Shown: positions 46,820 through 56,203 of the stretch, piece after piece
How positions within the stretch are numbered: the first letter of the stretch is position 1
Layout: every line of letters starts with the position of its first letter
Assembly (NCBI GenBank): GCA_942492625.1
Contig: CALOFM010000035.1
Location: 42,426 to 106,425, forward strand
Origin: Thiosymbion sp942492625
GTDB taxonomy: Bacteria; Pseudomonadota; Gammaproteobacteria; Chromatiales; Chromatiaceae
Direction: 5' to 3'
DNA length: 64,000 bases
The notes under the pieces: generated by a model
The model's input: the letters and a program-made list of their open reading frames with translations, nothing else
Database searches by the model: none
What the model was told of the DNA's origin: nothing
Translations under genes and position numbers: made by a program

Positions 46820-49279
46820 GTGATTCAGAACTTCACCGAGATCAGCACCAAGAAAGTGTTGCGGACCCTGGAGGTGGCGGTGGCCGAGCTCGCGGGCATG
46901 CGACAGAATCAGCTTACGCCGGACTTCATCCTGCTCGCTCTGCTGTCACAGCCCGATGCAGAACCCATGCGCATCCTGGAGAACCTGCTCACAAACCCTG
47001 GCGACGCCATCGAGCGCATCAAGCAACGCATCCGCCAGCAATATCAGCATGCAACTCCGGTCCAGGCCACGCAGATCGTGGCGACCCAGGAGGTGGCGGA
47101 GCTCTTCCGATTTGCCTACGAGGAGGCAAAGAAACTCGGTGACAGCTACATCTCGACCGGCGCCTTGTTTATCGCCCTGTTCGACCCCGAAACCGGCGAT
47201 TCCGCAAAGCTTCTGCGCGAGGCGGGAATCAACCAGGAGCAGGCACGCAAGGCGCTACAGGAGGTCCGCGCAGGGCGGACGGTCAACACGGAGGACGCGG
47301 AATCCGAGCGCGATGTGCTGGAGCGCTACACCCGCGACCTGACGGAAATGGCCCGTAGCGGAGAGCTGGACCCGGTAATCGGCCGCGAGGAGGAGATTGC
47401 CCAAGTCATTCAAACTCTGTCGCGGCGCAAGAAGAACAATCCGGCACTGATCGGAGAGGCAGGCGTTGGCAAGACGGTGATCGTCGAGGGTCTCGCCCAG
47501 CGCATCGCCGACGCAGAGGTTCCCGACACCCTGCTCCACAAGCGCCTGCTTTCGCTCGACATGGGTGAGGTCGTGGCCGGGGCCAAGATGCGCGGCGAGT
47601 TCGAAGAGCGTTTGAAGTCTGTGCGCGATGCGGTGATCGAAGCCAAGGGCAAGGTCATCCTCTTCATCGATGAGTTGCACGCAGTGGTCGGAGCGGGCGC
47701 CGGAGCTGGCGGAATGGACGCCCCCAGCATGCTCAAGACAGCACTTGCCCAGGGCACGCTTCAGGTCATCGGCGCAGATACCCTGGACGAATATCACCGA
47801 TTCGTGGAGACGGACAAGGCCCTGGAGCGGCGCTTCCACCCCATCCTGGTGCGTGAACCCTCGGCGGAGGAAACGATCCGCATCCTCGAAGGCATTGCGC
47901 AGCGGTATGAGCGCCATCACAAAGTCCGCTACGCCAGGGACGCGCTGGAAGCAGCCGCGCAGATGGCGGAGCGTTACATCGCGGACCGGCGACTGCCCGA
48001 CAAGGCCGTAGATCTCGTCGACGAAGCCGGCTCCCGCAAGCATTTACGATTGATATCGATTCCCAAAGACGTCAGGGATCTGGAGCGGGAGCGCCAGCGC
48101 CTGCTGCGGGAAAAGACCGACGCCTTCAATGGTCAAGCCTTTGAGCAGGCAGCGCGGTTGCAGATGAAAATCCTCGGGCTGGAGGAGATGCTCGCCGCCG
48201 CGCGCAAGGACTGGGAAGAAGCCCGCGGAAAGGAAGATAGCGAGGTTCACGCGCAGGACATCGCTCAGGTTGTCTCGCGTTGGACTGGCATCCCCGTAGC
48301 GCGCATGGTCGAAACCGAGGCCGAAAAACTCACCCGCATGGAAGAGGACCTGCACCGTCGGATCGTCGGCCAGGAAGACGCGGTGCGCGCCGTCTCGGAT
48401 GCCATCCGCCGCAATCGCGCCGGCATCACCTCGGACCGGCGACCCATCGGCTCCTTCCTCTTCCTAGGGCCCACGGGAGTTGGCAAGACCGAGCTAGCCC
48501 GGGCGCTGGCCGCCTTCCTGTTGGACGATGAGTCGCGCATCGTGCGTCTGGACATGTCCGAGTACATGGAACGCCACGAGGTGTCGAAGATCATCGGCGC
48601 ACCGCCGGGCTACATCGGATACGGCGAGGGCGGCCAGCTTACGGAGCGGGTAAGGCGCAACCCCTACACGGTGGTACTGCTTGACGAGATGGAAAAGGCC
48701 CACCCCGACGTCTTCAACATGCTGCTGCAGATCCTGGAGGACGGCCAGCTCACAGACGCTCAAGGCCGCATGGTCTCCTTCCGCAACACAATTTTGATCG
48801 GCACCTCCAATCTGGGCACCGAGTCCCTGTCACCAGACAAGCGACCCATCGGTTTCATCCAATCCGCCACCCCGAGCTACGCCGAAGCGCGAGACCTCGT
48901 GCTTCATGAGGTGCGGAAGTTCTTCAAGCCGGAGTTTCTGAACCGGCTGGACGACGTCATGGTCTTTCACTACCTGGAGCCGGCGCACGTCCGTGCGATT
49001 GCTACGATCTTCGTAGACGAGCTGGTGCGGCGTCTTGCTCAAAGAAAAATCGAGGTCCTGGTCGACGAGGCGGTGCTCGACAAGCTTGCCGCGGACGGCT
49101 TCGACCCCGTCTTCGGTGCACGCCCCCTGCGCCGCGAGGTGGAGCGTCAACTGGAAAACCCGCTGGCCATGAAGATCGTAACTGGCGAGTGCCCGGAACA
49201 AAGCCGGGTGCGGGTGCAATTGCGAAACGAGCAGATCAGTTTCCGGATCGACAGCGCAACGGTGGGCCGAAGCAACTGA
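46820..49279 (+). CDS. clpC: ClpC-type AAA+ unfoldase
   Basis: An 819-residue HSP100 protein: double Clp-N domain (about 1-150), AAA1 with GEAGVGKT near 213, a short middle region with a UVR-like stretch (NGQAFEQAARLQMK near 440), AAA2 with GPTGVGKT near 551, and a D2-small domain. The loop P-I-G-F near 677 matches the IGF/VGF tripeptide that docks onto ClpP, so it probably feeds a protease. The short middle domain separates it from ClpB, and the absence of an extended zinc or N1 domain from ClpK/ClpG. Start is GTG 46820 behind AAGGAAAG. ClpC is uncommon in gammaproteobacteria. Confidence 0.88.
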   Translation: MIQNFTEISTKKVLRTLEVAVAELAGMRQNQLTPDFILLALLSQPDAEPMRILENLLTNPGDAIERIKQRIRQQYQHATPVQATQIVATQEVAELFRFAYEEAKKLGDSYISTGALFIALFDPETGDSAKLLREAGINQEQARKALQEVRAGRTVNTEDAESERDVLERYTRDLTEMARSGELDPVIGREEEIAQVIQTLSRRKKNNPALIGEAGVGKTVIVEGLAQRIADAEVPDTLLHKRLLSLDMGEVVAGAKMRGEFEERLKSVRDAVIEAKGKVILFIDELHAVVGAGAGAGGMDAPSMLKTALAQGTLQVIGADTLDEYHRFVETDKALERRFHPILVREPSAEETIRILEGIAQRYERHHKVRYARDALEAAAQMAERYIADRRLPDKAVDLVDEAGSRKHLRLISIPKDVRDLERERQRLLREKTDAFNGQAFEQAARLQMKILGLEEMLAAARKDWEEARGKEDSEVHAQDIAQVVSRWTGIPVARMVETEAEKLTRMEEDLHRRIVGQEDAVRAVSDAIRRNRAGITSDRRPIGSFLFLGPTGVGKTELARALAAFLLDDESRIVRLDMSEYMERHEVSKIIGAPPGYIGYGEGGQLTERVRRNPYTVVLLDEMEKAHPDVFNMLLQILEDGQLTDAQGRMVSFRNTILIGTSNLGTESLSPDKRPIGFIQSATPSYAEARDLVLHEVRKFFKPEFLNRLDDVMVFHYLEPAHVRAIATIFVDELVRRLAQRKIEVLVDEAVLDKLAADGFDPVFGARPLRREVERQLENPLAMKIVTGECPEQSRVRVQLRNEQISFRIDSATVGRSN

Positions 49280-49374
49280 TGGCACACGTAGCCACATTCG
49301 AGCGAGCACTCAACTAAAATTATGGATGGTAGAGACAGTACGCGTATCACACCCTTATTCGGAAGGAGATCCCC

Positions 49375-49800
49375 ATGGGCTGGCAAGAACAGTTGGACAA
49401 GGCCATATCTGCCATCAAGGAGGCGGCGGACAGCGAAACAGCACGCGATATGGCCGCCAAAGCGAAGGCGACCGCGACGGACCTGGCGCGCAAAGTGAAG
49501 GACGGCGCCGTCAGCGCGGCGGACGCCCTCGTGGAGGCCAACCGAGATCCGTCGTCGCTGACGGTGCACTTCCTCAACGCGGACCTTACCGTGGTTTCTC
49601 CGTCCGAGGGCATTTCCGTCACCCGGCCGGATGCGGCGTCCCTAGTGGTCGCGGACGGTCACGGCAACGGGCTGGTCATCAACGCCGCGGCCGACCCGGC
49701 CTTCGTTGCCGAGAGGATCGGCACTATCGCGCAGTTGAGCGGCAACACCTTCGACCTCGGCCAGGAGGACGGCGTCAACGTGGTGGTCACAAAGTTCTGA
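49375..49800 (+). CDS. Small hypothetical protein with helical N-terminus
   Basis: A 141-residue protein behind a strong GGAAGGAG site. The first 60 residues are Ala/Lys-rich and predicted amphipathic helix (EQLDKAISAIKEAADS, then A-A-K-A-K-A-T-A-T-D-L-A-R-K-V). The remainder is likely beta-rich (LTVHFLNADLTVVSP, VNVVVTKF). No signal peptide or membrane segment. I do not recognise a family. It follows clpC by 95 bases on the same strand and could be co-transcribed. Confidence 0.7.
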   Translation: MGWQEQLDKAISAIKEAADSETARDMAAKAKATATDLARKVKDGAVSAADALVEANRDPSSLTVHFLNADLTVVSPSEGISVTRPDAASLVVADGHGNGLVINAAADPAFVAERIGTIAQLSGNTFDLGQEDGVNVVVTKF

Positions 49801-49840
49801 GCGGCGCGGTCCTGGCGTGTCTCGCGCGGGCCGGACCGTT

Positions 49841-50243
49841 TCAGTCGATCAGCAGGACCTTCGCGCCCCGAACGGGGCCGCGCTTGACCTCAAGGAGGGC
49901 GCGGTTCGCCTCCTCCAGGCGGTAGGTCTTTACCTGTGGGCTCAGCGGGATCTCGGCAGCGATGGGGAGGAACTCCCCCGACCCGCTCGCCGATTTCGAA
50001 CCTCCCCGATCCCGCGCCGAGCTTGTCTACACGCCCCACTACCTCGTGCCCCGGAACGACGGGCAGCCGTGGAGGCGCGGTGCGCCCCTCGATCTCGTCG
50101 AGCTCCGCGTGGCAAACGCCGCAGGCGCGGACCCTGATCCGGATCTCTAGGGCTTCAGGCTCTGAAACCGGCAGTTCCACCGCAGTAAGGGGTGCATCCG
50201 GTTTGCTCAAGGAAGGGATCCGATCGATGACCATCGCCTTCAT
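49841..50243 (-). pseudogene. Zinc alcohol dehydrogenase with large internal deletion
   Basis: ATG 50243 begins the GroES-like domain: RVRACGVCHAELDEIEG (catalytic Cys), L-P-V-V-P-G-H-E-V-V-G-R-V. At about 49980 it jumps to the extreme C-terminus, EFLPIAAEIPLSPQVKTYRL, then A-N-R-A-L-L-E-V-K and AKVLLID, stopping at 49841 in another frame. Roughly 200 residues, including the NAD fold, are gone. Confidence 0.8.
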
Positions 50244-50304
50244 GGTTGCTCGCCCTCCCGGACGCCTAGCTGCCGCTTAGCAGTAAGACGTCGGATTCGC
50301 GCCG

Positions 50305-51300
50305 TTATCGCCCGGCCAACTTGCGACCACGCGTGACGAACACATACTCGAGCGACCTGCTCAGCACCCGACTACGCAAAGAGAATCCAGGTACCGATTC
50401 GAGCGTGGGCTCCTGGCCCGTCGCTATCGCCTCCGCCGCGAGGACAGCGCTACGCACGGCCGGACCTATGCCCTCGCACAAATCACGCGAGGCGAGGCCG
50501 GCCGCATCGCCGACGACGAACGCGTTTCCGATACGTAACGTTTGAACCGCGCCGCGCAGATAGTAACTGTGCCCTTTGGGCTTGAAGGCATACCCTGTTA
50601 CCAAACCGCCTAGCGCCAGATCCTCGGTGAATGCATCCCAATGATGGTGAATGTCTTTTTGCTTTGATTTGAGCTGCGCCGACATGCCACCTACACCGAC
50701 ATTCAGATAACCGTTCTCCTTGGGTACGTACCACGCGTAGCCCGGCAGGCCGTGCCCCAAGAACCATAGGTGACAGGCATCGTCTCGATAGTCGTATGCA
50801 ACCTCCTGCTCCAACGTTGCCACCTGAAGCTCGCGTGCCCTTGGATAGCGTTCGCGAAATAAAAAGCGATAGACAGGGCAGCTGGTTCCCGCGGCGCCCA
50901 CCAGGTACCGGCACCGGTACCTGTCATCGAGGATGTATTCATCACCGTATTTTTCGATCCTCTGCACCTTCTGGACCGCCACGTCGGCGCCCGAGCGTTG
51001 CAACAGCCAATCATCGAACTCGTAGCGGCGGATGGAATGTTGTACCCCTGCGAATCCAAACGACAGCCCGGTAAGATGAACCTTGATCTTCTTGAACGTC
51101 AGAAACCGATGTGGATATTCCCGCACATCCATCCGCAGGTCCGACAGGACTTGCGGCGTGATCCATCCCGCGCAGAGCTTGGTCCGCGGAAATGTCGCCT
51201 TGTCGAGAACCAGGACATCGATACCGCTTTGTCTGAGCCTCCAGGCGCAACTGGAGCCGGCGGGCCCGCCACCGACGACAATGACCTCACGGGTCTCCAT
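50305..51300 (-). CDS. FAD-dependent oxidoreductase of the geranylgeranyl reductase family
   Basis: A 331-residue flavoprotein: N-terminal dinucleotide fold VVGGGPAGSSCAWRL, PRTKLCAGWITPQVL (the K-x-C-G-G-like active loop, here K-L-C-A-G), and the second FAD motif AFVVGDAAGLASRDLCEGIG. ATG 51300 follows GAGGGAAT. Family members reduce isoprenoid or other lipid double bonds. Its start lies 14 bases after the stop of the cyclopropane synthase gene, so the two form an operon, suggesting action on membrane lipids. Confidence 0.87.
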   Translation of the reverse strand: METREVIVVGGGPAGSSCAWRLRQSGIDVLVLDKATFPRTKLCAGWITPQVLSDLRMDVREYPHRFLTFKKIKVHLTGLSFGFAGVQHSIRRYEFDDWLLQRSGADVAVQKVQRIEKYGDEYILDDRYRCRYLVGAAGTSCPVYRFLFRERYPRARELQVATLEQEVAYDYRDDACHLWFLGHGLPGYAWYVPKENGYLNVGVGGMSAQLKSKQKDIHHHWDAFTEDLALGGLVTGYAFKPKGHSYYLRGAVQTLRIGNAFVVGDAAGLASRDLCEGIGPAVRSAVLAAEAIATGQEPTLESVPGFSLRSRVLSRSLEYVFVTRGRKLAGR

Positions 51301-51314
51301 ACATTCCCTCGGAA

Positions 51315-52490
51315 TCAGACGAGCCGGCAGGCGGGCTGCGGCCGGCCTTCCTTGGTCATGACGATCTGTAACAGCTGCAGGTACCTGGCGCGAAAGCCCG
51401 CGGCGGTGGTGAGCAAGTAGAATCGCCACATTCGATAGAAGCGGTCACCATACTTGTCCTTCAGCTTCGGCCAGGCCTGCTCGAAGTTCTCGCACCAGGC
51501 CATGAGCGTGGGGTCGTAGTGGGGGCCTATGTTGTGCACGTCCTCGATCACAAACAGGCCCTCGGCCGCGCGCGCCAGCTGAGAGAGCGATGGCATGACG
51601 GCGTTGGGGAAGATGTACTTGTCGAACCAGGCATTGAAGTCCTTTCCCTCCCGATTGCCGGAGATGGTGTGGACGACTGCTACGCCGTCCTCTTTGAGAC
51701 AGCGGTCGGCCACCTCCATGTAGGTTCGATAGTTCTTGTTGCCGATGTGCTCCATGATGCCGATCGAGATGACCGCGTCGTAGCTGCCGGTGGCCTTGCG
51801 GTAGTCCTCGAGCCTCAGCTCCACGGGAAGCCCTTTGCACAGCCGGTTGCCCAGCTCGACCTGGGCCTTGGAGACCGTGAGACCCGTGACCTCGACGCCG
51901 TACTTCTCCGCGGCGTACTTGGCGAGGCAGCCCCACCCGCAACCGAGGTCGAGCACCTTCATGCCGGGTTGGAGATTGGCCTTGCTGCACACCAGGTCGA
52001 GCTTTGCCTCCTGGGCGGCGTCCAGTGTCTCGGCGTCCCTCCAGTAGGCACAGGTGTAGGCGAGCCGGCGATCGAGCATCGCCTGGTAGAGATCGTTGCC
52101 GACATCATAGTGCCGCTCGCCGACTTGGAAGGCCCGCAGCGGGCTCTGCAGGTTCAACGCCCGCGCCTTGAGTAAGTGCAGCAGGTTACCCCAGGAGGTT
52201 CGATACTTCTGCACCAGTTTTCCCTTGATCAGCTTCACGGTCAGCTCGTCGAGCGCCACGCAGTCCCACTGGCCGTCCATATAGGCCTCGCCGAACCCGA
52301 GTGCGCCGTCGCGGAGCAGGCGGGTGTAGAACGCGGGGTCGTGGACCAAGAGATCGGACGGGCGCGAGCCGTCCACGCGGACGTCCGCTGCGGCGAGCTC
52401 GTCGCGCACGATCTGCTCGGACCTGCTGTCCAGTGAGCTCCGGACCCGACTGCGCGCCTTGGAGCGCGTCTGTGCTGCCTTGTAAAACAT
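51315..52490 (-). CDS. cfa: Cyclopropane-fatty-acyl-phospholipid synthase family methyltransferase
   Basis: A 391-residue enzyme if started at ATG 52490 (CAGG upstream); a TTG 90 bases further would add 30 residues with no family match. The N-terminal lipid-binding domain (LGFGEAYMDGQWDC) and the SAM domain (VLDLGCGWGCLAKYAAE near residue 175, then GIMEHIGNKNYRTYM) are intact. It methylenates double bonds of phospholipid acyl chains. It is followed closely by the geranylgeranyl-reductase-like gene. Confidence 0.92.
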   Translation of the reverse strand: MFYKAAQTRSKARSRVRSSLDSRSEQIVRDELAAADVRVDGSRPSDLLVHDPAFYTRLLRDGALGFGEAYMDGQWDCVALDELTVKLIKGKLVQKYRTSWGNLLHLLKARALNLQSPLRAFQVGERHYDVGNDLYQAMLDRRLAYTCAYWRDAETLDAAQEAKLDLVCSKANLQPGMKVLDLGCGWGCLAKYAAEKYGVEVTGLTVSKAQVELGNRLCKGLPVELRLEDYRKATGSYDAVISIGIMEHIGNKNYRTYMEVADRCLKEDGVAVVHTISGNREGKDFNAWFDKYIFPNAVMPSLSQLARAAEGLFVIEDVHNIGPHYDPTLMAWCENFEQAWPKLKDKYGDRFYRMWRFYLLTTAAGFRARYLQLLQIVMTKEGRPQPACRLV

Positions 52491-52790
52491 GACCTGTGCC
52501 CCCGAAGAAACCTCTACCGGCAGAGACGTTGGCCCGCGCATGTCGAGCGCAGGCACATGTGCTCGCCTGAAAATGGTCAACCGACTCAGTAACGGCGTCC
52601 GAAAACCATACCCACGTCAGACAACAAAAATGGCTACTTGATCACGGACGCTGAATCCGGGCTTCAGCTCATCCCCCACGATTCACGGACTGACCGCCGC
52701 CGGCCTCGATCGCAGCGCTCGCCCGAGGCGTCCCCGTGCTCTGTTAGGATACCCGTGACCGACCGAAAGTCAGCGAGACACGGGTACAAA

Positions 52791-53615
52791 ATGATGGTAC
52801 GGGTTGTCGACAAGTTCAGCGGCCCCAAGTCGCGATTCGTCGTGCTGGTAACCGGTGCGACAGGTGCGATCGGCAGGGCAATCGCGGAGAGGATCGCTGC
52901 TCGCCCCGAGTATGAAGTCGTCTTGGTCTGCCGCGACGCTGCGAAGGCCGAGACGACGGTCGAAACCATCCGGCGTCAAACCAGCAACCCCCATGTCCGC
53001 TATGAGCTCGTCGACCTGTCCCGGCGCGCGTCCATCAGCGCCCTCGCCGAGCGCTGGCGCGGGCCCGCTCATACGTTGGTCAACAACGCCGCGGTCACAC
53101 CCCGGCGCCGTGAGGAAACACCCGAAGGCATCGAACGCCAGTTCGCCACCAACGTTCTTGGCTACTTCTGGATGACCACCGCCTTCCAAGATCATCTTGC
53201 CCGCTCGGCGCCGGCACGGGTCGTCAACGTGGCGAGCTACTGGGCCGGAGGGCTGGATCTTGACGATCTGGAATTCAAGCGCCGCCGGTACGACAACGAC
53301 GCGGCCTACCGCCAGTCGAAGCAGGCCGATCGAATGCTGACGGCTGCCTTCGCCGAGCGCCTTGAACAATTTCACGTCACGGTCAACGCCTGTCACCCCG
53401 GCGACGTCGTCTCGTCCCTGAGCCGTAACCTGGGTTTTGGTGGTCACGAGACCCCCGATCAGGCTTCGAGCACCCCCTCGTGGCTGGCGACTGAGGCCAT
53501 CGGAGCAAAAGTCACGGGCAAGTACTTCGAGCATCAGCGCGAGGCGTCCTGCCATTTCGGCGCGGACCGCGACGCAGTCGAGGCGCTGTACCGGGCGTGC
53601 GAAGACTATGAGTGA
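52791..53615 (+). CDS. Short-chain dehydrogenase/reductase (retinol dehydrogenase-like)
   Basis: A 274-residue Rossmann protein: VLVTGATGAIGRAIAERI (cofactor loop), TLVNNAAV, a serine in VVNVASYWAG and the catalytic Y-R-Q-S-K. The substrate is unknown; the pattern resembles NADP-dependent retinol dehydrogenase-like SDRs. The start is uncertain: ATG 52791 has only a weak ACGGG upstream, and the frame is open 153 bases further. The gene is divergent from the cfa operon. Confidence 0.85.
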   Translation: MMVRVVDKFSGPKSRFVVLVTGATGAIGRAIAERIAARPEYEVVLVCRDAAKAETTVETIRRQTSNPHVRYELVDLSRRASISALAERWRGPAHTLVNNAAVTPRRREETPEGIERQFATNVLGYFWMTTAFQDHLARSAPARVVNVASYWAGGLDLDDLEFKRRRYDNDAAYRQSKQADRMLTAAFAERLEQFHVTVNACHPGDVVSSLSRNLGFGGHETPDQASSTPSWLATEAIGAKVTGKYFEHQREASCHFGADRDAVEALYRACEDYE

Positions 53616-53634
53616 CCAGCAGATCGCAAAGCCG

Positions 53635-53800
53635 TGATGAGAGAATACCCTTTCAACGCTATCGGCGGCGTGTCGGCCGCCCTACTCCTCTGCGTCGACT
53701 CCGTGCGATTGACCGCCGCCGAGCCGCACTTCCACAAAGGCTTCGAGAGCGCCGTCTACGTGCTGGAGGGCCGGATGGAGACGCGTTACGGACCGCAACT
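53635..53800 (+). pseudogene. Cupin-domain fragment
   Basis: From ATG 53635 the product contains EPHFHKGFESAVYVLEGRME and T-R-Y-G, the first metal-binding cupin motif (H-x-H, later E). At about 53800 it meets the 3' end of the DUF1622 gene on the other strand and continues without family features. The second cupin motif is missing. Confidence 0.6.
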
Positions 53801-54211
53801 CGAGCAATCAGGCTTGATGTCTTCCCGAGTCGTCGATCGCCAGGGCAAGCGACCTGAGATCTCGATTTGCAGTGCAAAGCTGAGGAGGGTCCGGATCACC
53901 ACGATGAGACCCAGTACCAACAGATTTTGGACCGTCGGTTCAACCGCCACCGTTCCGATGATATCGGCTGCGACCAGGAACTCGAGTCCGAGCAGGATGC
54001 TGCGCGCGAGGGTCGTCCGGAAAGGATGGTAGGTCTCGCTTAGTTTGGCACCTTGAGCCGTTCGTCTGACCCCTTGCACGACGGCTAGGAGCAGACCCAG
54101 GACCATGACAGCCACTCCTGCCGCTTCGAAAAAGCTTGCGATTCCGTGCAGCGTGCTTTCAAACAGCTCTGGTTTAACGAAGTTCTCAGCAGCAGCGTCC
54201 GGGGTCTTCAA
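53786..54211 (-). CDS. DUF1622 membrane protein
   Basis: A 141-residue protein with three hydrophobic segments (FFEAAGVAVMVLGLLLAVV, L-G-L-E-F-L-V-A-A-D-I-I, and LLVLGLIVVIRTLLSF), matching DUF1622, including the R-x-x-L-x-F-x-L-Q-x-E-I end. Start is TTG 54211 behind AGGAGG nine bases away. The last few residues (C-S-S-C) may come from the join to the cupin fragment. Function unknown. Confidence 0.85.
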   Translation of the reverse strand: MKTPDAAAENFVKPELFESTLHGIASFFEAAGVAVMVLGLLLAVVQGVRRTAQGAKLSETYHPFRTTLARSILLGLEFLVAADIIGTVAVEPTVQNLLVLGLIVVIRTLLSFALQIEISGRLPWRSTTREDIKPDCSSCGP

Positions 54212-54720
54212 TGTGGGTGCCTCCTACTGGTAAGGGGTATTGTGGTGGAACTCGGGGAGAGTCGCTGAGGCCGCAGATCCCTTACCCTCAGCGAAATAGG
54301 TATGTGGCATATCCGTGGGCCAGACCAGACCGTGCTCCGGTGATAAAGGCTTTTGCGCACCTGAGGATTCATTGGACTGGCACGCGTTTCCAGCACAGGA
54401 CTCGAGAAGGCGATTGCCACGCACTAGACTGCGCTGGTATGAAGAGTTTGCAAAACGGGGGGAGCCCATACAAGACGCTGATTATCGGCCATCCTGGCCA
54501 AGAGGAGCACGGCATTCGAAATTGCGATGTCCGAATGCCTTCATTTTCAACGTCTTGCAGGCGTCGAAAATGGCGGGGCCTCCTGCCCCGCGGCAAACGT
54601 TGATTTAATCAGCATTTCCTTGGGCCGGCCGCCCTAGCGATTCGATGCTTTCCTCTGGCCGCGCCAGCCATTACTTTCGCGGACTGAGGACCCTTTTGCT
54701 GAACCCAACGGAGCGAAGCC
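54212..54720. other. Gap before proA with one strong hairpin
   Basis: No gene recognised. GCGGGGC and GCCCCGC form a 7-base stem around a CTCCT loop near 54571-54590 without a T-run. The region should carry the proA promoter and, on the other strand, the DUF1622 promoter. Confidence 0.4.
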
Positions 54721-55980
54721 ATGAGTAAAATCCGAGAGACAGTCGTACGTATTTGTCAACAGGCTCGTTCGTCCGCCGCTGAAATGCGGACCCTATCAGG
54801 TCAGGTCCGCTCCGACGCCTTAGCGGCGATGCCCGCTGCGCTGGAGGCGTCGAGGGAAGCGGTGCAGGAGGCGAACGGCGCCGACCTGGAGGACGCCCGC
54901 CAGGCGGGCATGCCGGAGCATCTGATCAAACGTCTGGCCATCGACGATAAGATCTTGGCCTACATGCAGAGCCGGTTGAAAAAGCTGGCCGCCCTCCCGG
55001 ACCCGGTTGGCCGCGTCCTGGAGGGACACACCCGGCCAAATGGTCTACAGGTCTCGAAGGTTTCCGTGCCTATCGGCGTCGTCGGCATCATTTATGAATC
55101 CCGACCGAATGTGACCACGGACGCGGCGGCCGTCTGCCTGAAAAGTGGCAACGCGGTCATACTGCGTGGTGGCGGGGAATCCTTGCGCACCAACTTGGTC
55201 CTGGCCGATGCTATGAACCGTGCAGCCATCGAAAACGGCATTCCCGAGAATGCCATTCAGATCATTCGTACCCCCGATCGCGAAGCCGTAGGGGTCATGC
55301 TGGAACAACGGGACGCGATCGACGTGCTCATACCGCGCGGCGGCAAGAGCCTCATTAAGCGGGTTTCCGACAACAGCCGCATTCCTGTGATCAAGCATTA
55401 TGACGGCATTTGTCATCTGTACGTCGCAGCGGACGCGCAGCTAGCTATGGCCGTGGCGCTCGCGGTGAACTCCAAGTGCCAGCGCGTCGAAGTCTGCAAT
55501 GCTCTGGAAACGCTCTTGATCGACGCGCAGCAGGCGACCTTGGTCCTGCCGGCGATGGTCGACGCCTTTGGATCTCGGGGAGTTGAACTTCGCGGCTGCG
55601 AACGCTGCCTGGACTTGATTCCGAACCTGGTTGCAGCGGAGGAGGAAGACTGGCGGACGGAGTATCTCGCGCCGATTCTCTCTATCCGCATTGTCGACGG
55701 CATCCGGCGTGCGATCGAACACATCGCCACTTACGGCTCGGGACATACCGATGTCATAGTGACCGAAAGCTTGGAACTGGCAAGTATCTTCACTAACAGC
55801 GTTGATTCGTCGTCGGTGCTCGTAAACTGCTCTACCCGGCTTTCCGGGGGCGGTGACTATGGGCTGGGTGCCGTTGTGGGCATCAGCACTGACAAGCTGC
55901 ACGCGCGCGGCCCGGTAGGGGCAAGTGATCTCACCAGTTACAAATGGATCGCCCACGGCAAAGGCCACTTGCGGGATTAA
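54721..55980 (+). CDS. proA: Glutamate-5-semialdehyde dehydrogenase (gamma-glutamyl phosphate reductase)
   Basis: A 419-residue enzyme of proline biosynthesis that reduces gamma-glutamyl phosphate with NADPH. Conserved blocks: VGIIYESRPNVT near 121-132, IPRGGKSLI, and the active-site segment with Cys259 in VEVCNALETLL; the C-terminal SVLVNCSTRLSGGGDYGLGA follows. The usual N-[AS]-K-T-Q-R reads N-S-K-C-Q-R here. ATG 54721 begins a standard N-terminus. The proB kinase gene is not in the window. Confidence 0.95.
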   Translation: MSKIRETVVRICQQARSSAAEMRTLSGQVRSDALAAMPAALEASREAVQEANGADLEDARQAGMPEHLIKRLAIDDKILAYMQSRLKKLAALPDPVGRVLEGHTRPNGLQVSKVSVPIGVVGIIYESRPNVTTDAAAVCLKSGNAVILRGGGESLRTNLVLADAMNRAAIENGIPENAIQIIRTPDREAVGVMLEQRDAIDVLIPRGGKSLIKRVSDNSRIPVIKHYDGICHLYVAADAQLAMAVALAVNSKCQRVEVCNALETLLIDAQQATLVLPAMVDAFGSRGVELRGCERCLDLIPNLVAAEEEDWRTEYLAPILSIRIVDGIRRAIEHIATYGSGHTDVIVTESLELASIFTNSVDSSSVLVNCSTRLSGGGDYGLGAVVGISTDKLHARGPVGASDLTSYKWIAHGKGHLRD

Positions 55981-56203
55981 CTGGCCGGAGAGCACGGCGG
56001 ATAGACGGCGTTCAGGTCCGGACGGTGACCCGGCTGTGGGCGTCCGTGCCCGCGTGACCCGTATCCGGGTGTGCCCAGTGCTCTCAACCAAGAGCCGTAG
56101 GGACTAGCTGGCGGAATATCAGCGCGGGTCGTTCGTTTATTGCCTAGCACATCATAGGCAGTCTTTGTGGTTCGAACTGGGCAAACCCACCGGGAGACGC
56201 TTC

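Noticed and set aside
54372..54392. Sigma-54 promoter-like TGGCAC
   Set aside because: The -12 element is TCC rather than TTGC at the required spacing.
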